Source: Henckelia pumila
Lineage: Eukaryota > Streptophyta > Magnoliopsida > Lamiales > Gesneriaceae
Length of the DNA: 64,000 nucleotides
Reading direction: 5' to 3'
NCBI RefSeq assembly: GCF_033568475.1
Contig: NC_133120.1
Location: 90,786,151-90,850,150, forward strand
Shown: positions 1-10,343 of the stretch, in pieces
How positions within the stretch are numbered: the stretch's first letter is position 1
Layout: every line of letters begins with the position of its first letter
The notes under the pieces: generated by a model
Seen by the model: only the letters and a program-made list of their open reading frames with translations
The model's database searches: none
Told to the model about the DNA's origin: nothing
Translations under genes and position numbers: made by a program

Positions 1-536
1 ATACCTTCGTCCGTCGTTAGCCCTTTGATGTCGATGCCTCCAAAACTTGGGCACAACTCCGCTACGACTATCGAACGCCTCTCCGACCTCCGGACCAAGC
101 CTAAGAAGACTAGAACAGCTCGAATATGACTAGAAATAGAGAGGAAATCCGGAATTGGCAAGGAGAAATGAAATCTCGGCCTTCTATTTATAGACAACGA
201 TCGGAGCCTCCGATCCTCGATCGGAACGTCCGAACCTGGATCGGAACGTCCGATCCTGCCATCGGAGCTTCCGAAGATCCTGATCTGCCACGTGTCAAAA
301 TATCATTTGTTGACTCCGGATAGGGGTGATCGGAGCCTCCGGTCCTGATCGGAGCTTCCGATCCAGTCACACGTCATGGATGACGTAATATCATCGGTGC
401 CTCCGATCCTCATCGGAGCTTCCGATCCCGATCGGAGCTTCCGATCGTCCCTTCGGAGCTTCCGATCCGTCCAATCCCCAATTTATTTAATTAGCATTAA
501 TCCTTTAATTACTCAATTAGGGTTCGGGCTACTACA
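1..536 (-). mobile_element. Truncated LTR of an LTR retrotransposon (family 1)
   Basis: The last bases before 537, read on the minus strand, begin TGTAGTAGCCCGAACCC. This is the usual 5' start (TG...) of a plant Ty3/gypsy-type LTR. The LTR therefore starts at 536, points left and runs off the window edge. No coding domain is visible. The body is noticeably more GC-rich than the DNA to its right and holds a cluster of short palindromes. It is not the same family as the elements at 52.7-64 kb, whose LTR begins TGTAATGCCCGG on the minus strand. The LTR identity rests on the terminus and composition only; a solo LTR and a full element cannot be told apart here. Confidence 0.6.
195..470. repeat. 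Cluster of ATCGGAGCTTCCGAT-type short palindromes inside the LTR
   Basis: About ten variants of a roughly 16-bp imperfect palindrome occur in 275 bases: ATCGGAGCCTCCGATC, ATCGGAACGTCCGATC, ATCGGAGCTTCCGATC and close relatives. They lie at about 200, 220, 241, 259, 330, 348, 392, 412, 430 and 453. The outer arms CGGA/TCCG are nearly fixed and the central dinucleotide varies. The repeats are spaced irregularly at about 18-40 bp, so this is a cluster and not a regular tandem array. Confidence 0.8.
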
Positions 537-1281
537 GTTTCATCCGTGAGACGAGTTAATTCTACACATATTTATAATAATAAATAATACTTTTGACATA
601 AATTGTAATACTTTTTAATGGATAACCCATATAAAAGATCCATCTCATAAATATGACCATTGAGACCGTTTCATAAAATTTTTTGCCAAAAAACTAATGT
701 TACGGTTAGAATGTTCAAATTTGTGTTTAAAATATTATTTTTTTCAATTACAAAAATATTTTGTAGTTAATTATATTATAAAATATATTGTGTAACATCT
801 CTTTCAACCATTTGATAAAATCACTAATTAATGGTATACATGGTAAATTATTATTTTTAATTAATAAAAATATTAAGTTTCAATATTTTTTTAACTAATA
901 TAAAGGGATTGTTAGTTGGGTGAAAGGTTACACGTTGGGTTACACATTGCACTTGAAATTATATAATTATCTTTAATGTATTTTGGAAAGAATTTTTTTA
1001 AATAAAATTAAAATATAATTTTATAATTTCAAGTGCAATTTGGCTTGTTAGAATTGGACATGGTCTCATATTTGAGACTCTGTCGTCAAGTTTTATTTTA
1101 TTTATTTATTTATGTTTTTTTTTGGGAAACAGGTTTTAATATTGTTTTTGAGTAAATACAAGAAAGAAACTCAGCATTCATTTAAATTAAAATTAAAATT
1201 TTGTCAAAAATCTGGTCAAAACCGTAGTCGGTGTTTTTTGATCAGAAAGAAGAAAGGGCAGCCCTAGGCTAGACTCTACGA
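537..1281. other. AT-rich intergenic DNA and JJJ1 promoter, with a small inverted-repeat element
   Basis: No coding sequence is seen. At about 931-1045 there is a hairpin-forming element: ATTGCACTTGAAATTATA near 945 is answered by its near-complement ending at about 1039. It resembles the TTA-flanked MITE family found near the terpene synthases (38,646-38,821). The remaining stretch up to 1281 should contain the promoter and 5' leader of the DnaJ gene. I could not pick a convincing TATA box. Confidence 0.5.
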
Positions 1282-4200
1282 ATGGCATCGTCGGAAAAAC
1301 GATGCCTGTACGAAGTCCTTGGCTTGAGCCGCGACTGCACCGCCGACGAAATTCGCTCGGCTTACAAGCGGCTTGCTCTCCAGCGCCATCCCGATAAGCT
1401 GGTCCAGAGTGGCGTCTCCGAAGCCGACGCCACCGCCGCCTTCCAGGAGCTTGTCAATGCCTACGAGGTCCTCTCCGACGCTCGGGAGCGCGCTTGGTAC
1501 GACTCCCACCGTACACAAATCCTCTTCTCGACCAGTTCCGCGTCCGATGGGTCGTCCAATTTAGTCCCCGATTTGTTCTCGTTCTTCTCGAATTCGGTAT
1601 ATTCAGGCTACGCGGATTCGGGGAAGGGTTTTTATAAGGTGTATGGAGATTTGTTCGAGAGAATATATGGGAGTGAATTGACTTTTGCGAAGAAATTGGG
1701 CTTGGATTTGCCCAGGGAAGCTCCTGTTCTGGGCAATTTGGAGAGTCCTTATGCTCAAGTATGAATTTTTTTTTCTGCCCTGCGCCTTCTTTTTTAAATT
1801 CATTCCTGTTGCCGCAAGTGTTCTTTTTTCCTAGATATTCCCGTGCGCGTGCGATTTGTGGATAAATTATCTTGAAGAATTAAATGGAAGGCTTGTCCTT
1901 TTGAATCCTTGGGTTTACCCAATGGTTCCAAGTATTGGTGGCAATACAATTTTTTTGGCTGATAAAACATGTGTCGATATGTATTATTTGTATGAACCTA
2001 GAAACTCTGACCTTGTATGTTTTCATTTCATTTACTTTAGAGGCTCACTAATTCGTGTTGTTTTAAATAGAAGACTAGTGGCACTGACACTGTTGGCATG
2101 GATATGATCACATGAAAGCATGTCCCATAAAAGTATTTAAAGTTGTCTACTTACAGAATATGTGGAAATTGAGCTCAAGACTCGACCAATGTGGTGTTTC
2201 TGCTTGTGTGTCATCCCCATTATGGCTTCTTGAACTGATTATGGTAAAGGAAGTTCATTTAACATGACAAATACTTAAGAGCTTTTATGGTAGATTATAG
2301 AGGTCTGCAGGTGTGTTGGAAAATTGTTAAAGATGCTAATGCGCGCTATCCTTAGGCTGCAGAAAATTTTCATCAATTTTATGATATTATTTATGCTGTC
2401 AATTCAGTAACCTTTTGTTCATATGTGTTATTGGATGGGATGGAAATTGTGAAGTTAAAATATTTTATTGTTTCAATGACTTCATCAGCAAGTTACAAAT
2501 TAAACTGGAAATTCAATTGTATCTTTTTTCAATGCTGTCTAATGACTTGGCTGTGCACTTCTTGTATTCAATTTTTGTTTCTGTTTTGAGAGAGTATATA
2601 TGTAATTTTTGTTGATGACAAATACTACATTTCATAGCTAAATATATTTGTAGTCTCATATTTTAATGCTATTTTTTTGTGTCTATTTAGTATCTTTTGT
2701 AAGATTCGTTGTTAATGTTTTACCTTTCATATGCAGGTGACAGCCTTTTATAATTATTGGCTAGGATTTGCTACGTCAATGGATTTCTGTTGGGAGGATC
2801 AGTATGATGTGATGGCGGGTCCAAACAGGAAATCGAGGAGGCTAATGGAGGAGGAGAACAAAAAGTTGAGGAGAAAGGCACGGCGGGAGTTTAATGAGAC
2901 GGTTAGGGGACTGGCAGAGTTTGTCAAGAAAAGGGATAAACGAGTGATTGATATGCAGTTGAAGAGGAATGAGGAGATGGAGAGGAAGAGAGAGGAGGAG
3001 AAACAGAGGAAGAAAGAATTAGAAAGACAAAAAGCAGAAAGAGCAAGGAATTATACGGAGCCTGAGTGGGCAAAGATCGAGGAGTTGGATGATGAAGAGG
3101 CTGAGGACGTGGATGAAAGGAAAAATGAGTTGTATTGCGTAGCTTGTGGAAAGAAATTCAAGACTGATAAGCAATGGAAGAACCATGAGCAGTCTAAGAA
3201 GCACAAGGAGAAGTTAGCTGAATTGAAAGAAGCTTTTAGTGAGGAAGATAGAGAATATATAGCAGCAGGAGAGAATGGAAAGGCTAAGGAGGAAAATGGG
3301 GATGCTGATGGAGATGGTACTGGCTATTTGTCAGCAGATGAAGGGCTAAATGATTTAGAAGAGCAATTTAAGGTTAATGTTGGTATTCAAGAAGAGGAGA
3401 CATGTAATGATGATGCTGAATTTAGTGACGCAACATCGTTCAATGATATGGACAGTGGCAGCGGACAGAAAGGAGCAAGTGCTCAGATGGAGTCAGATGA
3501 TGATGAAGCAAGTTTTCTTCAAACCATGGTGTCTGGACGTAAGAGTAGAAACAGGGTTGGAAATAAGCCGAAGTCTCCAGTTAGTAGAATTGAAGCAGAG
3601 GTTCAAAGGGATGAATTGGAGTTCATGGAGTATAATGACACGAAAGGTTCTCGGAGGAGCAAGGGAGGCAGGAGGAGACGGAAGGATAGAAGTCAAGATG
3701 AAGAAGTAGAAACTAGCACAGCTGATGCATCGGGGAAAGATTTCCGGGCCAAGGAACAGAATGGACCTGATGATACCTCCCTTGTTGGGGAGTCAGTATC
3801 AAACACTTTACCAGAATCTGAGACCATGAATGGTGGATCAGTTGATACTGGGGAAAGGGCTCAAAAGCATCAGCAGCAAGCTGCGGGCAAGAAATCTACA
3901 ATAAAGAAAGAAAATGTATCCAAGTCGAAGTTTGCGTCCCGTGGAAGGAAACAAAAGGTACGAATACTCTTCCAAAACACCACCTTTGCCATGGCTACAT
4001 GCCCATACATTGAGTTACTGGTTTTCTCAATGGTAAAGCTAAAGCTTGTTAGGGTTTAAGCAAGTATAGGTTTTTAAGACAATGAAATGTAAATATGTTT
4101 TTGCTGAATCCATATAGAAACTTTCATGCAATACTATTTCCAGTCTCAACTAGGTGCCTAGCAGCAATTAATCTCTATTTTCCACAGGATGCAGCTGGAG

Positions 4201-4402
4201 GTTCAGGCACTGCATGTGAGAAGTGTGGAGAGGAATTTGAAACAAGGTACACGCTTCCTTTCATTTTCTCCTCTGCTAGATGAGCCAGCACACTACCCCA
4301 TTCTCACGGTTGTACCCATTTGAAATGCCGACTTATATTAACAGGAACAAATTGCATAAACATTTGGGAGAAACTGGCCATGCTACATTAAGATCTCGAT
4401 GA
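1282..4402 (+). CDS. JJJ1: DnaJ homolog subfamily C member 21 / JJJ1-type co-chaperone
   Basis: Four exons: 1282-1758, 2737-3957, 4188-4246 and 4345-4402 (604 aa, in-frame GT/AG junctions). Exon 1 encodes the J domain with the HPD tripeptide at residues 36-38, which stimulates Hsp70 ATPase. Exon 2 begins with the family block [13 protein letters not shown], then a long charged coiled coil rich in K/R/E, a C2H2 zinc finger near residues 292-316 (CVACGKKF...H...H) and an acidic low-complexity region. Exons 3-4 join to make a second C2H2 finger ([17 protein letters not shown]) near the C-terminus. In yeast, Jjj1 acts with Hsp70 in late cytosolic maturation of the 60S ribosomal subunit, and a similar role is inferred here. 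The start is the first ATG directly before the J domain. Confidence 0.93.
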
Positions 4403-5149
4403 TTTTTTCTTGATGGCTTACGAGTAGCAGAGCAAAGAGTACCTGTTCGTCTCAGGAATGCACTTATCTTGAAACTCTGCTTGGACAAAAAATTATATGA
4501 ATTTCATAACTTCATAAGCTTGTCCCTTGCTGAGAGGAACTGTCGGATACTGGTTCGCCCTCATTGAAGAAGACAATTCACACACAAACGAATTATAAGT
4601 TAATACTACGTTGGCAATTTTTTTGTTCACATTCATTATTATTGGAGAACATGGAACTCAAATTCTATACACTTAATTATCCGGAAAAAGGACTTTGGAG
4701 TTTGGATTGTATAGCAGCAGATAATGGAAGCTCTAAATTTATTCATCGTCAATGAAAGCTCATGTAATGCATAAATTCAATGGTTGTTTGGATTAAGAAT
4801 ATGGAAGACATTAATTTTTAACCTATTTGATTACTTACATGAATTCATGATAATTGTGACAAATATAGCTCAGATATATACCTCCAAATTATTATTGTTA
4901 TCAAATAAACACACAAATAAATTTTTTAGATATTAATAGTTCTCACAAAATAAATTTTGTGAAAGACGAATCCCTTATTTAGTTAATTTGTTTAAAGAAA
5001 AAAAAACCAGTATTTATTTATAAATTTGGTGGGGCGTATTGGAGATTTGTAGGAATTAGAATTTTCTTTTAGAAAAAAGATATTCCTATTTCCAACATCG
5101 CAAATTCTGATAGCAATTCATTGATTCGCCTCAAGGAAAAAAGAGAGAG
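4403..5149. other. Intergenic: JJJ1 3' region and ISD11 promoter
   Basis: This stretch should contain the JJJ1 3' UTR and the promoter of the LYR gene. It is AT-rich with several A/T runs. No further exon, repeat family or RNA gene was recognised. Confidence 0.5.
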
Positions 5150-5422
5150 ATGGGGTCAGCGCCAACGCGCGCCGAAGTTCTCTCACTGTTCCGCTCACTC
5201 CTTCGTACGGCTCGTGAGTTCACGGATTACAACGTAAGGGAGTACGCGAAACGTCGCACCATCGATGCTTTTCGCCTCAACCACCGTCTTAACGATCACT
5301 CCGCCGCCTCCGCCGCTTTCACCGATGGGAAGTCGCAGCTTGCCGTCGTCGAAAGGCAGGCCCTTGTTTATTCTCTCTATGCGCCCAACGTCAAGAGCGT
5401 AATGGAAATCAAGCACTCGTGA
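5150..5422 (+). CDS. ISD11: LYR-motif protein, ISD11/LYRM4 type (Fe-S cluster biogenesis)
   Basis: Single-exon ORF of 90 aa starting MGSAPTRAEVLSLFRSLLR. The LYR-family signature appears as L-F-R near residues 14-16, followed by the conserved arginine-rich helix (REYAKRRTIDAFR) and a conserved C-terminal LYR-family helix. In this family the protein binds and stabilises the mitochondrial cysteine desulfurase NFS1 together with acyl carrier protein, so the site of action is probably the mitochondrial matrix. The length matches the family (about 90 aa). The ATG at 5150 is the first in frame and follows a purine-rich leader. The assignment to ISD11, not another LYR protein, rests on the N-terminal match and length. 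Confidence 0.87.
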   Translation: MGSAPTRAEVLSLFRSLLRTAREFTDYNVREYAKRRTIDAFRLNHRLNDHSAASAAFTDGKSQLAVVERQALVYSLYAPNVKSVMEIKHS

Positions 5423-8400
5423 ATCCTTTATGTAATGGGTTTTCGTCCAATGAGGTCGGTTTGTTTTGTTTTTTTTTGACAGACTTCTGCTTGATCGAAT
5501 GTTATGGGGTTTTGATTTGTTTTAATAGGTGCTGGTGTTGCAAGTTTGTTTAGTTTTGGAAATTTGATTTGTTGAAACTAATTAGGTTATTTTCATGGCT
5601 TTGCGTTTTATTTGTCACAAAAGAAATATTTTGCTGCAGTAGATTAGGCGTGGAATGTTCTTGGAGAAGAGATTATTGTATGCAGTTTAGGAGATTAATA
5701 TTTTCGTCAGCTAGGCTTTCGACTGTGGATTCAATATCTGATTGATCTTTTCCACAAATTATCTGTTGGAACTTTGTCTGAACTTGTGAGATCCCTCTCG
5801 ATCAACTTTAGTGCTGTTCTTCAGCTGAGAGGGTTTTGTTTCCTTGATTAACCAGGAGGCGTTGACATCATATTACCTAGCTTTCAGTGGTAAAATTATT
5901 AATGTTGTCCGCTTTTGGAAGTAATGATATTGTGTGGCGTTTGAGTGCTGGTGGTTTTTATGGTAATATGGTTGAAGGTAACCTTGACGGAAGTTTAGTT
6001 GTCGAAATGGCCTTGACATTATTTCCTTTTGCTGTGTATGTGTTCTATGTCCTATCATTATATGGGAAATCATAGGGTTGTAATCTTGCGAACTCGTTAT
6101 AAACCTTGTCCCAAAGTAGTTGGAGTTCTCAGAGCCCTCTTTCGAATCAATGAGTTGATAGATAAAGTGTGCTGATGGGATGGATGGCTGTAAAAATATT
6201 GTGGTCGTGTTGCTACCCATGAGAACATGAAATGGGTTGGGTCAATCTGTTTGGTTGTTTTGGCAGTTAATATCCCAGTCTGGCACGTATGTAGCCTGAT
6301 GAAAGCCATATTCAAACAGGGGACGACTTTTAATAATATCTTGGAGAAATGCTTTGTGGGGAACTCGATTTTCCATATCTTGATAAATGCCCACTAAAAT
6401 TGGCTTGCTCTGTTAGGCCTCTTTTTACTTAGTGTGTAATAGGATTGGATGTAATACCAAGAATTTCTTTTATGATATTCGATTCCATCCTCAATCTTAA
6501 ATTAGTTTATTACATTTTTTAGTTGAATTGATTTGATTATAATGTATATCTGCTTATCACACGGACATAAATACAACTATACAAGCATCATCTGCACTCA
6601 AGCATGGAGTCTGTGTAATGGCAATGGCATCATGTGCAATAAAGTTTTGCAAAATTTTTAGTTAAACCCGCATGATGCTGAACATGATATAAAATTTGAT
6701 GGCAAAAAATCCGAGTTCAAGCTTGCACAAGAAAATTTTGATGATCAAAAGGTTGCATGCAAATATATTTAAAAATATAATACAACAATTGTGAAAACCT
6801 TTTGCAACTTTAACTACGTGTTTTCTAATTCAATATTACATTCAATTTCAGGTCCTGGTGGAAGAAAGGTATAGATGAAGCCATTAAGAACAAGAAGAAA
6901 AGTAGTAGTATTAGCCAAGTGAAGATCAGAGAGTCCAATTCTGTCGCGATCCCTTTTGGTTTAATACAATTTTGTGTTTATCAGACAATGATATGTTTTA
7001 ATACTCAATTTATGTTGTTTGTTTAGGATGGGTTCTTGTAAGAAATTTGAAGTTAACATAATCACGATTTTATGGATGTTTATGTTTAATCGAGGTTGGG
7101 CTGGTTTTGCAGAATTTTGTCCGTTGTTGGTTTGAGAATGTAGGCATCACAGGGACTAGCATTGAATTCCAGTTCACGATTTGTTGAGAACCAAGGTTGT
7201 TGGCTCTTGCCTTTTGTCAATACTCCAACTATTCATTCATATACATATTAACAATGATTAGCTTGCAAAAACACATCTTCTCTATGGAGTTGCTTGTCCA
7301 AACATAATAGCTTCACTTGAGATTATTTCTCAGTTTTTATTTTGGTTGTGCATCTTATAATATATTTGAATGATACTTATTTTACTTATATAACTGAGGC
7401 CCATCTAAAACAAATTTTTTGGGTTAGTTTTTGGGTCAACCCTCGTCTCGAACCCAAAAACCCTCAACTCTAACCCGATATTTTTCGGGTCGACTCATGT
7501 TAGGTTGGTTGGTGGGTTGGGTGCAATTTTGACATCCCTAAATTGACGACGACGACGACATAATGGTGATGATGATGATGATAATACACGATGATGCATA
7601 GCGGATTACTAAAAACATTAGAGATGGAGAGTTGGTATTAATGTAGAAAATGAACTTTTCTATATGCGGATGGTTTAAAGAGTACACTTGAATGGTAACG
7701 ACCATTTCCACACTTATACGCACCTTTATTCAACATTGGATTAAAATGGATCAAAGCAATTTATTACGGGTTGAAATACATTTATATAGCAAGTTAACCA
7801 TTTATATAGGGAGAGGAAGTTGTATTAGTTACTAGGTCTAGTGTACACCTATATTAAAGATTGATTGGGCTCACGGTATTATAAAATGAAATCAAATGTA
7901 CTGTCGGTAAAGAGTACATAGAGTCTCATCTTTTGAATCTACTATCAAAATGTCACATGCACAGAGATCATCTCTCTCGAACACATAGAAGCCAAACAAA
8001 TCTTGAACCCGTAAAAGCCAGTCGCGACAAGGAAGTCTTGATATGAAAGACGATGATCCATACCCATGTTTCACATTAGTTTAAAATGGCAACTGGATTA
8101 ACCAATTTGACACATGCACCCACTCACTAAAGGACAATTCGTAAATTCAAAAAATCAAGAAATTATATTATATATGCAAAATACTAGTCCTGGGATTGAA
8201 TTCTTCTTGGATACGCGTAAATCCCATCCAACATTTTGGTCTTGGACAGTGTACATGCTGCTAGTCTGCCAAGTGTTGAATTCGAAGGTGGGCCAACCAA
8301 TTTCACACGAATATATGAGCCTTAATGTATCCTCTGCCAACACAAGTCTTGACTTTTACTATACAGAAGACGAAGCCAGTGCTGTTGGCATTTTCTCATA

Positions 8401-9058
8401 TCCCAATACACTTGCATCTCTCTTTTGTACTCTTTTTTTTGATTGATTCATTATTGTGAAGTCAGTGAAATGTTGCTACAAATACTACAAAAACCTCTCA
8501 TCTGTCTAAATATACAGTGACAGGTACTAGTTATTTATTACTCATACTTTCCAATCCCACTTGTACTATAAGCTTAACTGTATTAATTTTTTCAGGCAAC
8601 AAAAGTGATGGACACAGAAAACATGTTACTAAATAATATCGCGTCATTTCTTTCTGCCGTTGAATCTCTAAGAGAGAAGAATCAATACTAAACTAATTAA
8701 TTGATAACTAAATAAAAGTATGCAAGCTTAACATATTATGCATAGATCTACAGACAAAAAGTACACTAAATAAATTACAGGCTTTTTCTGCAACTCCATA
8801 CTTTGAGCTCCTCCCCCAAGGAGAGCCTGCATTGAATTAAATACTGATACAACAGCTTGAACCAGCAATGCTGTTTGAACTTTGTTTTTGCTACATATCA
8901 AGTTAATTCAAGTGCTCATAATACATGATGAAAATGAACTAGCTAGGCAGTGAGAAAAAAAAGTTTTCTAAGTAAGCTTCACCATACAAAATGTTTACTC
9001 ATTTGCATGAAGTGTTTGGAGGATTCATGGCCACCGAGGAACAAACACCGTGTGCTAC
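5423..9058. other. Long intergenic region without a convincing gene
   Basis: The first part is probably the ISD11 3' UTR. Near 6852 an acceptor-like TTTCAG precedes a short stretch that could be an alternative 3' exon, but no frame stays open with a recognisable product. Around 7395-7535 there is a GGGTT/AACCC-rich stretch of the type found in small hAT-like elements (the same vocabulary recurs at 25,090-25,639). A GAC/GAT microsatellite lies at about 7547-7590. The open frames around 7900-8450 on both strands have no family resemblance and are not called. Confidence 0.5.
7547..7590. repeat. GAC/GAT trinucleotide microsatellite
   Basis: A short run of GAC units is followed by a run of GAT units and then degenerate copies. 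It is non-coding on the evidence of its surroundings. Confidence 0.75.
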
Positions 9059-9361
9059 TCAATTGTGCAGCGGATTCGGCCCGCTTGGGACGAGACGTTT
9101 CTCGACACCATATCTTGGATCAATCTCATCATCTCCACTCGGCGGCGGCCGTGGTTGATGATGTCTTGAACGTTGAATGAAAAGGCTATGTAGGCTCGGA
9201 GAAAACAGAAGCCGATGGTGATGATCGGGGAAGTTGCGTAGATGAGTAGTTGTGGAAGCATGTTGCGCCGATACGCTTGAGCTTGTGGCTAGCATGAGGA
9301 CAATTATAGTGTAGGCTGGAATCCAGTTATCGGTCACCGCGGTCGACCCTGAGCTCTTCAT
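9059..9361 (-). CDS. CLE9/10: CLE peptide precursor of the CLE9/CLE10 type
   Basis: The precursor is 100 aa if it starts at the ATG at 9361. An upstream in-frame ATG at 9397 would give 112 aa. A hydrophobic segment (IPAYTIIVLMLA) followed by small residues (SSSVSA) looks like a secretion signal. The middle is variable and rich in His, Arg and Ser. The last twelve residues are RLVPSGPNPLHN, the CLE dodecapeptide of Arabidopsis CLE9/CLE10, preceded by the conserved EIDPRYGVEK block and followed directly by the stop. The mature peptide is released by proteolysis and acts outside the cell. CLE9/10 is known to act through HSL1 and BAM-class receptors in the stomatal lineage and xylem. The gene has no introns, as is usual for this family. 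Confidence 0.95.
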   Translation of the reverse strand: MKSSGSTAVTDNWIPAYTIIVLMLATSSSVSAQHASTTTHLRNFPDHHHRLLFSPSLHSLFIQRSRHHQPRPPPSGDDEIDPRYGVEKRLVPSGPNPLHN

Positions 9362-9480
9362 GCGACTTGTGATTGAAAAGATATATGGTAAGAGCAAATT
9401 AAAGGTGTGGTTTGTAGTGTGAAGTGAAGTTGAAAAATGAAGACAAGAAAGAAAGTTGTCATGGGTTTGGGGTTGAATGA

Positions 9481-9500
9481 AGGGTATTTAAAACTCAAAC
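9481..9500 (-). promoter_or_regulatory. Possible TATA element of the CLE gene
   Basis: On the minus strand GTTTTAAATACCC lies about 125 bp upstream of the preferred CLE start codon. TTTAAATA is a plausible TATA variant at a plausible distance for a short-leader gene. This is inference from position and composition only. Confidence 0.35.
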
Positions 9501-10343
9501 AAGTGACCCATGAACCATGTACTTGTCTTCATAAATGCTGTCATCAATAAGGGCTTTTGCTTTGGGATGCTTTTATGTGGTATGGAACAAGGGTTTTTAC
9601 TACCAAATGAATATTGTTTTTTTTAAACTAATAGAATTGGTTACATGTTAGAATATACAGAATATAATTTCATTCTGTACATTCTCATTTGGTGGATCAT
9701 GTTAATTATTACAAACTGTAATACTACCACTGTACCACTATCCTACTGAACAGATCACTTTTTAAACCATATTGCTCATCATATGACACAAAGCAATGAA
9801 AAATATATTTAACATTACATGAACAAAATATTGGTAAATTAGAAACTATGTAATAGTACAGTTGAAATCCATAGATTTTATGTTTGTAGTCGTTCTCTCC
9901 CTCTGTTTTTGTGTGTGTATGTTTGGTAACCACTCTACATGCAAGACAAATGATATAATGAAAAACGTAGATCACAAGCATAATCGTTGAAATAAAGAAT
10001 TCGAAATTATATGGAAAAAATATTGTTCCAATGTATGATTAATGTATATGCATCATTGACAAGAAGATGAACATATCTTGAAGGGGAAAAGGTAGAAAAT
10101 GAGCTCCAACTCAAACAACCAAGTAGAAACAAATTAAATTGAACATCCACTCCACATTCTTTGCATAACGATCACAATCGACTCGACTTCCCCTCAAATG
10201 GAAAAATGAAATGATGACCAACCATAGGATAACAAAGACTAGAACCCTTGCAAGTATTGAAAAGAAAAACTCCATGCAGCAGCAATACTACATCCCATGG
10301 CGGTAGAGGATGAAATTTTGAAGCCAGCAACAAACCGAGTCAT
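9501..10343. other. Intergenic between CLE and SNAP33
   Basis: AT-rich, with no repeat family or exon recognised. The right part, up to 10,343, should be the 3' UTR of the minus-strand SNAP33 gene. Confidence 0.5.

Noticed and set aside
6852-6960. Possible extra exon downstream of ISD11
   Set aside because: An acceptor-like TTTCAG is present, but ISD11 already ends at its own stop with normal length and no reading frame here resembles a known protein.
8114-8446. 110-residue open frame on the plus strand
   Set aside because: No signal, domain or composition typical of a plant gene, and an overlapping frame of similar length exists on the other strand.
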